Positions 32,728-42,300 of a stretch of DNA of 45,587 nucleotides are shown in pieces. Made by a program: the position numbers and the translations under genes. Numbering within the stretch: position 1 is the stretch's first letter; the number at the start of each line of letters is the position of its first letter. Under the pieces are notes generated by a model, which searched no databases, was not told the origin of the DNA, and was given only the letters and a program-made list of their open reading frames with translations. The stretch is from the NCBI GenBank assembly GCA_020634575.1, contig JACKBM010000057.1:1-45587 (forward strand). The letters run 5' to 3'. This DNA is from Ardenticatenales bacterium (GTDB lineage Bacteria > Chloroflexota > Anaerolineae > Promineifilales > Promineifilaceae).

Positions 32728-33000
32728 TCAGACAAATTCCATGACACCATGAGCGGTTTCGGCGGAGGGCCAGGCCGTCACCCGGGCAATGGCCTGCCAG
32801 CCGGTCATGGAGCGCACAAACACTTCTGCCTGGTCCCGCCAGTTCTGGGGCGGGACATTGCCGATAAACTTGAAGTTGCGTTCAATCTGGTTGCCGCCAA
32901 CCGGAGCCGGCCGGAAACGCAGATCCTCCAGTAGAACGCGCGCCAATTTTCGACCAGTTGGGCCGTACAGTGTTGCGGCTACTGTCTCTTCGTTACCCAT
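32728..33000 (-). CDS. Unknown 90-residue protein, paralogue of 32271-32549
   Basis: Shares with the downstream gene an ATLY opening (VAATLYGPTGRKLARV), a central FKFI segment and the block TGWQAIARVTAWPSAE ending near the C-terminus. No known family comes to mind; there is no signal peptide or TM helix. It has a GAGGAAG Shine-Dalgarno before ATG. It is divergent from the ABC exporter operon at 33263, with 262 nt between the two starts. Confidence 0.75.
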   Translation of the reverse strand: MGNEETVAATLYGPTGRKLARVLLEDLRFRPAPVGGNQIERNFKFIGNVPPQNWRDQAEVFVRSMTGWQAIARVTAWPSAETAHGVMEFV

Positions 33001-33262
33001 AAGTTCTTCCTCTTCAACGAGGGCAGCGTGACCGGCCGGTTTCTCATCTCCCTTGATTTCCGACCTGCTTTACCCTGTCTATTTAGTAGAACGAAACAAG
33101 ATCGCATTTTGTTACACCAATTCAGGACTTTAGTACTATATTCAGCAAATTCGGGTCACAAATAGGGCCATGACCTGCCGGTGACCTTTGGCACATGCTG
33201 CTGTGACCAGTCCGGCGCCATAATCAAACCATCGTTATTTGCGTATCGTTAAGGAGGTATCC

Positions 33263-34210
33263 ATGCCTGGACCCATTGTTGTCGCCCAGGATTTGCGAAA
33301 ATCATTTGAAACAACGGAAGCCGTGCGCGGCCTTTCGTTTTCTGTGCTGGAATCGGAGATCTTCAGTCTCCTCGGGCCGAATGGGGCCGGCAAGACCACG
33401 ACGATTTCCATGCTTAGCTGCCTGCTCCCGCCCACGGCCGGCGATGCCCGGCTGGGCGGACATTCGGTCAGCAGCGCCGCCAATGAGGTCAAGAAAATCA
33501 TTGGCGTGGTGCCGCAGGAGATTGCTCTTTACCAGAGCCTGAACGCAGAACAGAATTTGCGCTTCTGGGGCAGCATGTACGGCATGAGCGGCGGCGACCT
33601 GAAGGCGCGTATCGCCGAGGTGCTGGCGCAGGTTGGCCTGTCTGATCGGGCCAAAGAACGTGTTGAGAATTATTCCGGCGGCATGAAACGACGGCTCAAT
33701 ATCGCTGCCGGGCTGCTACACCGGCCGAAAATCCTCTTCATGGATGAACCCACCGTCGGCATTGACCCGCAGAGCCGGCGCAACATCCTCGATATGGTCA
33801 AGGCGCTGCGCGGGGAAGGGATGACGGTCATCTACACCACCCATTACATGGAAGAGGCCGAAGAGCTGTCTGACCGGGTCGGCATCATCGACCACGGTCA
33901 GCTGATCGCCGTTGGCACCCAGTCTGAACTGACGCAGTTGGTGGGCTCGCAGGTGACCGTTCGCTGCGCCGTTGGCGAAGGGGAGGCCACGGCAGAGGCG
34001 GCAGCGGCTATGGCCGCTTTGCCCGCAGTTACCCAGGCTGTCGCCCAGGATAATGAGCTGGTGCTGACCGTCCCGGATACCGCCGCCACCCTGCCCGCCA
34101 TCATGCGCGAGATTGGTCAACTCAGCCTCAACCTGCGCTCGGTGGAGATAGAAGAGCCCAATCTGGAAGCGGTCTTTCTGCACCTGACCGGCCACGCCCT
34201 GCGTGACTAA
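33263..34210 (+). CDS. ABC exporter ATPase, DrrA-like
   Basis: A 315-residue ABC ATPase. Walker A GPNGAGKT is at residues 38-45, signature YSGGMKRR near 135 and Walker B ILFMDEPTVGID near 155, with the H-loop in YTTHYMEEAEELSDRV. The C-terminal about 90 residues form the DrrA-type extension. A perfect Shine-Dalgarno AAGGAGG stands 5 nt before the ATG, so this start is preferred over the frame's opening at 33239. It is followed by two ABC-2 permease genes with gaps of 14 and 29 nt, forming a complete exporter of drug, lipid or polysaccharide type. Confidence 0.93.
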   Translation: MPGPIVVAQDLRKSFETTEAVRGLSFSVLESEIFSLLGPNGAGKTTTISMLSCLLPPTAGDARLGGHSVSSAANEVKKIIGVVPQEIALYQSLNAEQNLRFWGSMYGMSGGDLKARIAEVLAQVGLSDRAKERVENYSGGMKRRLNIAAGLLHRPKILFMDEPTVGIDPQSRRNILDMVKALRGEGMTVIYTTHYMEEAEELSDRVGIIDHGQLIAVGTQSELTQLVGSQVTVRCAVGEGEATAEAAAAMAALPAVTQAVAQDNELVLTVPDTAATLPAIMREIGQLSLNLRSVEIEEPNLEAVFLHLTGHALRD

Positions 34211-34224
34211 CCGGGAGGATACCG

Positions 34225-35478
34225 ATGTTCAAAATATTTCTTATCGCCTGGAAAGATTTACAGGTTGCCTTCCGCGACCGCTCCGCCCTGATCCTGATGC
34301 TGGCCGCCCCTCTCGTCCTGACCGTCGGCTTCGGCTTCGTCACTGGCGCCTTTGAAGATGACGATGGCACCAGCGGCGAGCCAAAGCATGTGCTGATCTA
34401 TAACGAAGATGTCGCTGGCGAGCGGGGAATAGGCCTGGTCGAGCTGATGACAAGCAGCGAACTGGCCGACGTACTGCTCGCTGAGACCGTCACTGATGTA
34501 GCCGCAGCTCGGGATCGGGTCGATGCCAATGAGGTGGATGCCCTGGTCATCATCCCGGCCTCATTCACAGCTGAAATAATCCCGCAGCAGGGCCAGGAAG
34601 CGGTAAATGACCCAACACCCATCGAGATTTATGGCAATGCCGCCCGCCCGGTAGGAACTTTGGTCGTGCGCGCCATTGTTACCCGCTATGTCAGAGACGT
34701 CGAACAAAGGGTCATCACCACAAAGGTGGCTATCGACCAGTTAGCAACCCAGGGATTGATTGAACCAACCCAGGCCGCTACTCTCGCTCCAGACATCGGT
34801 AACCGGGCAGGTATCGCCAGTGGCGAGAACGGATCGCTGCTAACCATCACCAACGAAGTCGGTGAGCCGGTGACCGGCCCGACCTTTGACCTGCTGGCCT
34901 ACCTGGGCCCCGGCTTTGCCATGTTGTTCCTGATGTTCACTGTCTCGCTGGGCGGGCGCAGCTTCCTGGCCGAGCGGGAAGGGGGCACCTTGCCGCGCCT
35001 GCTCGTCGCGCCGCTGCAACCGTTTCAGGTCATTACCGGCAAGATGATCGGTATTTTCCTGACCGGCGTGGCCCAGTTAGGCATCCTCTTCCTGGCTTTC
35101 CGCTTCATGTTAGGGTTGGATTGGGGCGCTCCCCTGCCACTGATCCTGGTCCTGCTGGCGGTTGTGTTTATCGCCACCGGCTGGGGCAGTTTGCTGGCCG
35201 CCTTCGCCCGCACGCCGGGTCAGGTGATGACCTACGGCACCGGCATGATGATGCTGTTCGGCATCATGAGCGGCACCTTTGGCGGCCCCAGCATGATCCC
35301 GAGCTGGCTATTACCACTGAGCCGGCTGACACCCAACTACTGGGGTCTGGACGCCCTGACGGATCTGCAGCTGGGTGGCACCCTGACTGACGTTTTGCCC
35401 GCCCTGTTTTGGATGGTTGGTACCGGCCTTGTCCTGCTGGTAGTCGCCAACTTCACCTTCCGCCGCCAGTATCGCTAG
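34225..35478 (+). CDS. ABC-2 type permease (first subunit)
   Basis: A 417-residue ABC-2 family permease. One TM helix near the N-terminus (about 22-42, ALILMLAAPLVLTVGFGFV) is followed by a large extracytoplasmic domain (about 45-225) and a block of five TM helices (about 230-415), the layout of ABC2_membrane_3 proteins such as YhgE/DrrB-like exporters. GGGAGG lies just before the ATG. It probably forms a heterodimer with the next gene product, which has the same plan. Confidence 0.9.
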   Translation: MFKIFLIAWKDLQVAFRDRSALILMLAAPLVLTVGFGFVTGAFEDDDGTSGEPKHVLIYNEDVAGERGIGLVELMTSSELADVLLAETVTDVAAARDRVDANEVDALVIIPASFTAEIIPQQGQEAVNDPTPIEIYGNAARPVGTLVVRAIVTRYVRDVEQRVITTKVAIDQLATQGLIEPTQAATLAPDIGNRAGIASGENGSLLTITNEVGEPVTGPTFDLLAYLGPGFAMLFLMFTVSLGGRSFLAEREGGTLPRLLVAPLQPFQVITGKMIGIFLTGVAQLGILFLAFRFMLGLDWGAPLPLILVLLAVVFIATGWGSLLAAFARTPGQVMTYGTGMMMLFGIMSGTFGGPSMIPSWLLPLSRLTPNYWGLDALTDLQLGGTLTDVLPALFWMVGTGLVLLVVANFTFRRQYR

Positions 35479-35507
35479 CGGTCACCTCTGATTTTGAGAG
35501 GATTATC

Positions 35508-36710
35508 ATGAAAAAGATTTTGGAAATTGCCTGGAAAGATAATCGGCTGCGTTTCTCCTCCTGGACTGAGCTGTTGTTCTTCCTGATTTTGCCCGTCATT
35601 TTCTCCGTCTTTCTGAGCGGCTCGCTGGGCGGCGACGAAACAGGGGATGAGCGGATTCTGGTCTACGTCGTCGACGAGGATCAGAGCGAGCTGTCTGCCA
35701 GCTTCCGCAACAGCCTGGACGAAAGCGGCGTGGTCCGGCTGGAGTTGCAGGACGAGGCCACGGCTGCGGCCGCCTTCGCCGAAGACGAGGTGCCAGCCGT
35801 GTTGACGATACCGGCCGGTTTCGCCACCACCCTCCTGGCCGGCCAACCCCTCAACATCCGCTTCCAGGCCCGGCCCGGCAACCTCAACGCCCAGGCCGCC
35901 GAGCAGGTCGTGGCAGCGACGGCGCAGCAGACCAGCCAGGCGCTCACCATCGCCGCCACCAGCGTGGCCGAAGCCGAAGCCATCCAACCGTTTGCGGATG
36001 AGACGGCTCGACAGGCGTACTTCGACGCAAGTCTGGCAACCGCCCGGGAACTGCTGGCCGACCGGCCGGAACGGGTCGAGAGTACCCAATCCAGCGATGC
36101 CAACGTCGAAACTGGCACGTTTGACATGGGCGCCTTTGTCGCCGCCGGCCAGCTCGTCACCTGGGTTTTCATCCCGCTGCTGGGCGCCTCGGGCATCTAC
36201 GCCTTTGAACGGACTGAGGGGACATTGCGCCGCCTGGTGACAACGCCTACCAGCCGCTTCACCGTGCTCGCCGGCACCAGCCTGGGCCAGTTCGCCGCTG
36301 CTATCGTGCAGATGGTGATCCTGATCGCCATCGGGAGCTGGCTGGGTATCAACTGGGGAAACAACTACCTGGCGCTGGGGGTGATGGTCGTCGTCTTTGC
36401 CCTGGCGGGCGTCGCCTTTGGCACCATGCTGGCGACCTTTGTGCGGACGCCGGAACAGGCCAGCGGCGTTAGCGTCCTGCTGGGCATGGCGATGGCCCTG
36501 CTGGGCGGCTGCTGGTTCCCGCTGGAAAATTTCCCGGCGGCGGCGCAGCAAGTGGCCCAGGCGCTGCCGACTACGTGGGCGATGGCTGGCTTCACCGACA
36601 TCGTTATTCGCGGTCAGGGGCTCAGCGCCATCTTGCCGGAGGTTGGCGTTTTGCTGGGCTTCATGGCCCTGTTCATGGTCGTGGGTATCAGCCGTTTCCG
36701 CTATGAGTAG
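35508..36710 (+). CDS. ABC-2 type permease (second subunit)
   Basis: A 400-residue permease with the same layout as its neighbour: an N-terminal TM helix (FFLILPVIFSVFLSGSLGG), an extracytoplasmic Ala-rich domain (about 45-205), then five TM helices. The frame opens earlier at 35409 but overlaps the previous gene; the ATG at 35508 has GAGAGGA upstream and starts MKKILEIAWKDNRLRF, similar to the MFKIFLIAWKDLQVAF start of the first permease. The two permeases are therefore diverged duplicates. Confidence 0.9.
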   Translation: MKKILEIAWKDNRLRFSSWTELLFFLILPVIFSVFLSGSLGGDETGDERILVYVVDEDQSELSASFRNSLDESGVVRLELQDEATAAAAFAEDEVPAVLTIPAGFATTLLAGQPLNIRFQARPGNLNAQAAEQVVAATAQQTSQALTIAATSVAEAEAIQPFADETARQAYFDASLATARELLADRPERVESTQSSDANVETGTFDMGAFVAAGQLVTWVFIPLLGASGIYAFERTEGTLRRLVTTPTSRFTVLAGTSLGQFAAAIVQMVILIAIGSWLGINWGNNYLALGVMVVVFALAGVAFGTMLATFVRTPEQASGVSVLLGMAMALLGGCWFPLENFPAAAQQVAQALPTTWAMAGFTDIVIRGQGLSAILPEVGVLLGFMALFMVVGISRFRYE

Positions 36711-36773
36711 CGGCCTTTAGCCCGACTGGCGCCTGCACACAGATCATGGCGCCGGCCGGGTACGGCCCCATCC

Positions 36774-36837
36774 AACCAGGACCGGCCGGTCCAAAAACAG
36801 GAACGCTCTCCTAGGGGCGATCCGGCCGGTCCTGGTT
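36774..36837. repeat. 16-bp perfect inverted repeat ending at a -10 box
   Basis: AACCAGGACCGGCCGG (36774-36789) is inverted at 36822-36837 with a 32-nt spacer. Both arms carry the CCGGCCGG octamer that is frequent in this window. The right arm ends directly before TATAAT (36838) of the zinc-ribbon gene, so it covers the -35 region. It could be an operator, or a hairpin closing the ABC exporter transcript. Confidence 0.75.
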
Positions 36838-36843
36838 TATAAT
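36838..36843 (+). promoter_or_regulatory. -10 box (TATAAT) for a leaderless gene
   Basis: A consensus TATAAT lies 6 nt before the ATG at 36850, with no Shine-Dalgarno. The spacing is the same as at 22226. The right arm of an inverted repeat abuts it. Confidence 0.6.
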
Positions 36844-36849
36844 AGCCCC

Positions 36850-38124
36850 ATGCAGAGCCAATTTCCTCCCTCGGATTACGTGCAAACCGAATCGGCCGTT
36901 CGCGGCATCACCGTCTTCAAACCCAGACCCCAGGAAGAGACCAATCTGGACACCGTGGTCCGGTTTGTCTGCCCTAACTGCAACAGCCACACCGCGTTCC
37001 AGGCGGAAGATGGCGGCGTTACCTGTTCCTACTGCGGCTATCACGAAGCGCCGGAAAAGGAAGTGGTTGGCAAAGGGGCCGAGGAGTTTGAATTTACGGT
37101 CTCGACCGTGGAACAGGCCAGCCACGGCTGGGGGCTGGAACGTATCGAGCTGGTTTGCCGCAACTGCAATGCCCGGACCGTTTTGCCGCCGGACAAGTTG
37201 ACGGCGACCTGCCCTTTCTGCAACAACAACCAGGTCATCCAGGCCAAGGCCAGCCAGGATGTCCTGCGCCCTCGCTTTCTCATCCCGCTGAAAATAACGG
37301 ATGAACAAGCCCATGCGCGCGTCCGTGAATGGCTGGGGACGAGCTGGATGACGCCGAGCAGCCTGCAAAAACTGGCCTCGGTCACCGAATACACGCCCAT
37401 TTATCTGCCCTATTGGACCTTTGACGCGCGCAATATTGCCACCTGGAAAGCCCAGGTCGGCCACACCAAAACAGAGACCTACTGGGTAAACGGCCAGCGA
37501 CGCACCCGCACCAAGACGGTTTGGCGCTGGGAAAACGGCCGGGTCAACCATTTTTATGATGACGCCCTCGTCTCGGGCACGCAGCAGATCAGTAGCGTGC
37601 TGGTCCACAACGCCCAGAATTTTGATACGGAAGCGCTGGTGCCTTATGACCCGGCGTTTCTGGCCGGTATCTCGGCGCAAGCGTACGAAGTTGATTTGCA
37701 GAAGGCTTACGACACCGGCCGGGAGCGGATGCGCGCGCAAACCAAGCAATTCTGCATGGACCAGGCCAGCACCAGCAACATCCGCAATTTCAGCATGACG
37801 CTGGATTTCAGCGAAGAGAGCTGGCGCTACGTGTTGTTGCCGTTCTACATTGCCACTTACAATTTTCAGAATCAGGCATTCCAGCTCGTGGTCAATGGTC
37901 AAACGGGCCAGGTGGCGGGACAGCGGCCGGTTGACTGGACCAAAGTGTGGCTGGCGATGATCGCCATGGTCACGCCGGGAATCCTGTTGGGCATCATTGC
38001 GCTGATTACCCTGGCTTTTGGCATCGGCATCCCCATTGGTTTCCTGGCCATGTTTGCCCTGTCCATCGGGGGTAGCTACGCCCTCAAGACTTACCGTACT
38101 GCCGATGCAATGGATGACGTTTGA
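36850..38124 (+). CDS. Double zinc-ribbon membrane protein (TFIIB-type ribbon family)
   Basis: A 424-residue protein. Two zinc ribbons are seen near the N-terminus: CPNC...CSYC (about residues 41-62) and CRNC...CPFC (about 102-123). The middle contains LPYWTFDARN and a beta-rich domain, then PFYIATYNFQNQAFQLVVNGQTGQ near 340. Two C-terminal TM helices (about 375-412) follow. Relatives are often annotated as TFIIB-type zinc-ribbon or, wrongly, as PriA-like helicase; there is no helicase motif here. The function is unknown. Its stop overlaps the start of the next gene (TGATG), which encodes a protein of related design. Confidence 0.78.
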   Translation: MQSQFPPSDYVQTESAVRGITVFKPRPQEETNLDTVVRFVCPNCNSHTAFQAEDGGVTCSYCGYHEAPEKEVVGKGAEEFEFTVSTVEQASHGWGLERIELVCRNCNARTVLPPDKLTATCPFCNNNQVIQAKASQDVLRPRFLIPLKITDEQAHARVREWLGTSWMTPSSLQKLASVTEYTPIYLPYWTFDARNIATWKAQVGHTKTETYWVNGQRRTRTKTVWRWENGRVNHFYDDALVSGTQQISSVLVHNAQNFDTEALVPYDPAFLAGISAQAYEVDLQKAYDTGRERMRAQTKQFCMDQASTSNIRNFSMTLDFSEESWRYVLLPFYIATYNFQNQAFQLVVNGQTGQVAGQRPVDWTKVWLAMIAMVTPGILLGIIALITLAFGIGIPIGFLAMFALSIGGSYALKTYRTADAMDDV

Positions 38125-39224
38125 TGCAGCAGCCGAACTATGAAGAGGTTTGGGGGCATGCCTTTGTCGCAACCAACTGCCCTCATTGTGACTGGATTTA
38201 TCTGACTGTGCCGGCGCAGGCGACTATGGTCTGCCCCCATTGTGGCCAGGCCACCCTGGAACCGCTTACTGCGGAGGATGAACTGCCCTATACACGGCCG
38301 CCTGAGCTGCTGCTTCTGCCGGGCATCAGCCGGCAAAACATGGAAGGGGCGCTGGGCCGCTTTGCCAACGAAGTCCCCTACCCACCAGATGATTTGACCA
38401 GCAACAATCTGTTGGGGCGGCTGCAGCTTGTTTACCTGCCGATGTGGCTGGTTGATGTGGATGTCTCCGCAGATTGGCAGGCCGAGGTGGGCTACGATTA
38501 TGAAGTAGTCAGCCATCGAGAATCACTGCGGGACGGCGCCTGGAGCAGCCAGGAGGTCAAGGAAACGCGCATCCGTTGGGAGCTGCGCGTGGGCCAGCTG
38601 GAACGTCATTATGCCAACGCGCGTGCCGCCGCACTCGATGAGCAAGCGATTTTGAGCCAGCGCATTGGCGAATATGATTCCAGCAAAGCGGGGGCGTTCC
38701 AGGCTTCTGCCCTGAATGGGAGCTTTGTGCGCCTGCCCAACCGCACGCCTCGCGACGCCTGGTCGGATGCCCAGCCTACCATCCAGAACTCCGCTGCGGC
38801 AGAATGCCAGCGAGCAGCCAACGGGCAGCACCTTCGCCAATACCGCTGGGCGCCCGAGTTTGCCCGCCAGGAATGGACCCAGCTGCTATTGCCGCTCTAC
38901 ACCACGCATTACGAGGATGATGAGAAAGCGCGCAAAATGGTCATGGTCAACGGGCAGACCGGCCAGCTCATCGGCTCCAGACGCGCCTCGACCAAAAAAG
39001 CGCAGCATTACAGCATCATCATTGGCCTGATCGGACTGGCCCTGGCGCTTATTAGCTTGCTGGTCGCGGCCGCCGGTTTTCTGGCGCCACCGCTCTTTGT
39101 GGTGGGCGGGATCGGCCTGTTTGTGGCGGTGCTGGTTATGGTCGGGGCCATTATCCCCCTGGGCCGGGCCTGGCAGTTTAACAAACAACATGCCCAGCGC
39201 GTGCCCCTGCGGCTGGATGCTTAG
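38124..39224 (+). CDS. Zinc-ribbon membrane protein, related to the upstream gene
   Basis: A 366-residue protein with one zinc ribbon (CPHC...CPHC, about residues 19-41), a beta-rich middle, the block LLPLYTTHYEDDEKARKMVMVNGQTGQ near 265 that mirrors the VNGQTGQ block of the upstream protein, and two C-terminal TM helices (about 300-350). The ATG at 38124 overlaps the preceding TGA. A shared order of ribbon, soluble domain, VNGQTGQ and two TM helices indicates duplication and divergence, so they may form a hetero-oligomer. No enzyme motif is visible. Confidence 0.75.
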   Translation: MQQPNYEEVWGHAFVATNCPHCDWIYLTVPAQATMVCPHCGQATLEPLTAEDELPYTRPPELLLLPGISRQNMEGALGRFANEVPYPPDDLTSNNLLGRLQLVYLPMWLVDVDVSADWQAEVGYDYEVVSHRESLRDGAWSSQEVKETRIRWELRVGQLERHYANARAAALDEQAILSQRIGEYDSSKAGAFQASALNGSFVRLPNRTPRDAWSDAQPTIQNSAAAECQRAANGQHLRQYRWAPEFARQEWTQLLLPLYTTHYEDDEKARKMVMVNGQTGQLIGSRRASTKKAQHYSIIIGLIGLALALISLLVAAAGFLAPPLFVVGGIGLFVAVLVMVGAIIPLGRAWQFNKQHAQRVPLRLDA

Positions 39225-39394
39225 CCAGGCCAGACCTTACCTATCGCCTAAGCCAAACCACCAATTTAGCCCTAAATTCCCATACGTTTTTCCCCGGCAA
39301 ACGCCCAGAATGAGACTGTCTTGCGCCGCTGATTTGGCACAAGTGTATAGGTTTATTTTTGCCAAATTTTTGTGGCTGCTCAGGGGAAAGAATC

Positions 39395-42300
39395 TTGTTA
39401 CGCGCAATTGAAGAAGAGATGATCTGTCCGATCTCAGGTTTTAATATCCGGACTGAAGCTGAGTGGAATTTTGTCGACAAAATTGGTCGTTGTCGGGTTG
39501 ATTACAGCCTCATCGGGGAACAAACCCTACGGCTGAAACTAGAAGGTCAGATCCAGCTCCTGAGCATCTCACCTTTAGTACGCCATCATATGTCTGTGCT
39601 GGAGCGCACGGGTTTGCGCCAGCGTACCTACACCCTGCTTCTGGATCTCGCCCGGGCCGAAACACCCCTGCGTCATAGTCGGCAGCCGCTGGCTGAAGCG
39701 CTGGCGCCCCTGGTCAAACGAATGGAGTTGGTCCTGGTTTATGGCCAGAATGCCAGTATGGCGGCATTGCTCAACCTGGTCGGCAGCCTCGGCCCCATTT
39801 GGGGTGACCGCTTGCTGACAGTTGCCAGCTATGAAGAGGCCATACGCCACCTCCTAACCTTCCGTCAAGGCCTGGAAATTCAGTCTGGCAGCAGGACACG
39901 TTTTGATGGATTGTCCACGACCTTTGTGCAGGGTCGTATCGCCCAGTTGCAGACCTTCCTGAGCCAGCTTTCCTGGAAAGAAACACTCGACGAAAATGTG
40001 CCGGCTCTGTCCAGTGAAGACCCGTTTGCCGGCCTATATGCGGCGACCCGTCTCCTTTATCACGATGTGCGGCAGGCCCGGCTGGAGACACTGGAGCAAA
40101 ATGATTTTAGTGCCAACCTGGCAACTTTGGCCCGTCATAACCCGAACCCGGTTGTACGCGTTTCATCTGGCGGCATCATTTTGTTTCATAACGGCAAATT
40201 ACCAAGTTTGCTGGGCAGTGCGGGGCAGACCGGCCGGTTACAACTCCCGGATGAGCTTCAGGCCGGTGTCAATGAGGCCTTAACCACTGGTCAAGCCACC
40301 AGCCAGAACATTCGTCTGGGCGGTAAAGGGTATGCGTTTGACATCGTGCCGCTTGAAGGACGCATGGAGGCGGTGATGTATGGCCGTGCCGTCGACACCG
40401 TCGTTGAGATCGCACCCGCCGCCCCACCCGCCCAGGAACAGTATCGCCTGCTGGTCGAAGCAGCCACCGACCTGATATTTGGCGCGGACGTCCAGGGCAA
40501 CATTCGCTACGCCAACCCGATCACGGTCGCTACGCTGGGCTTCAACAGCGCTGAGGAGCTGATCGGGCAGAACTGCTTCCGCTTTATTCGCGAAGATCAT
40601 CGTGATCGGGTGATCGCCCACACGCGCCTGCAACTCCAGGATGGCGAGCCGAGCAGCTACATCGAGTTTCCCATCATTACCCGCGACAAGGATGAGATCT
40701 GGTTAGGGCAAAACACGCAGCTGGTCAAGACAGATGACCCAACGCCTCATTTCCAGGCGGTAGCTCGTGATATTACGGAACGCATCCGGGCTGAAGAAGC
40801 TCTGCAGGAAGCCAAAAAGATGGCTGTCTCGGCCAAAGAAGCAGCCGAAGCGGCGGCCCGGAGCAAGAGCGAGTTTCTGGCCAACATGAGCCATGAAATC
40901 CGCACGCCGCTCAACGCCGTCATCGGCCTGACCCGCTTGCTGTTGGATACGCCGCTCAATAACGAGCAGCTCGAGTTTGTCGAGACAGTGCGTAGCAGCA
41001 GCGATTCCCTGTTAACCATCATTAATGACATTCTGGATTTCTCCAAGATCGATGCCGGCAAGCTGGACCTGGAAGAGCAGGCTTTCGACCTGCGCCGTTG
41101 TATCGAAGAGGCCCTCGATTTGCTGGCGCCGCGCGCCACTGAGAAGGGCTTAGAGCTGGCTTACGATATCGAAGCAACGGTCCCCCCCATCATCGTGGGT
41201 GACGTGACCCGTCTGCGCCAGATTCTGGTGAACCTGGTCGGCAATGGCGTCAAATTTACGGCAGAAGGCGAGATTTTTGTCCAGGTGAACGCCCAATCGT
41301 TGGACGATGACCGTTTCCAGCTCCATTTTTCCATCCAGGACACCGGTATTGGCATCCCGCCGGAGCGCAAGGACAAGTTGTTCGAATCCTTCAGCCAGGT
41401 CGACAATTCCACTTCGCGCAAATTTGGCGGGACCGGCCTCGGCCTGGCCATCAGCCGCCAGCTGGCCCAGATGATGGGTGGCAAGATCTGGGTAGAAAGC
41501 AAAGTTGGCTCCGGTTCCAATTTCCAGTTCACGATCATCGTCACTCAGGGACCGGACGGCGACCTCCTTAACTACTATGACGAGCAACCGGCGCTGGTGG
41601 ACCGGCGCGTGCTTATCGTCGATGACAATGCCACCAACCGGCTGATCCTGGCCAAGCAGACCAACTCCTGGGGCATGGATGCGCTTTCGGCCCAATCCGG
41701 CGCCGAAGCGCTCAGCCTTCTGCTGGAAGGCGAATCATTTGACCTGATCATCATCGATATGCAGATGCCGGAAATGGATGGCGCTACGCTGGCCCGGCAA
41801 CTGACGGAAAGCAACCTGGTCGACGACGTGCCGCTGGTCCTGCTATCGTCGGTGGGCGGGCCTCTGGATACATTGGACCAGGAACTCTTTGCCGCGACCC
41901 TGACCAAGCCGTTTAAACCCAGCCATCTATACGATGCCCTGATGGATATCCTGTCCGACCAGCCAAATGATCGGACCCGAGCGACCCGGATCGCACCGGC
42001 CGAAAGTTTTACCTTTGACCATAATTTGGGCCAACAATTCCCGCTGCGGATCCTGCTGGCGGAAGACAATGCTGTTAATCAGAAAGTCGCCCTGCGCATG
42101 CTGGATCGGATGGGCTACCGGGCTGATATCGCCGGTAATGGGCTGGAGGCGCTGAAGGCGCTGGAACAGCAACCGTACGATGTCATCCTCATGGATATCC
42201 AGATGCCGGAGATGGATGGCGTCGCCGCCACCCGCATGATCAAGCGGCGCTGGTCAGATGCTGAACGGCCCCGCATCGTGGCTCTGACGGCCAACGCCCT

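Noticed and set aside
33188..33205. Sigma-54-like TGGCAC element upstream of the DrrA-like gene
   Set aside because: The -12 part (TTGC at the right spacing) is missing.
35475..36551. 358-codon minus-strand open frame
   Set aside because: Antisense to the second ABC-2 permease, low-complexity translation rich in Gly, Gln and His, no start signal.
36811..38172. 453-codon minus-strand open frame, longer than the plus-strand gene it overlaps
   Set aside because: The plus frame has paired zinc-ribbon cysteines, TM helices, a -10 box and a relative directly downstream; the minus frame has none of these and is a GC-bias shadow.
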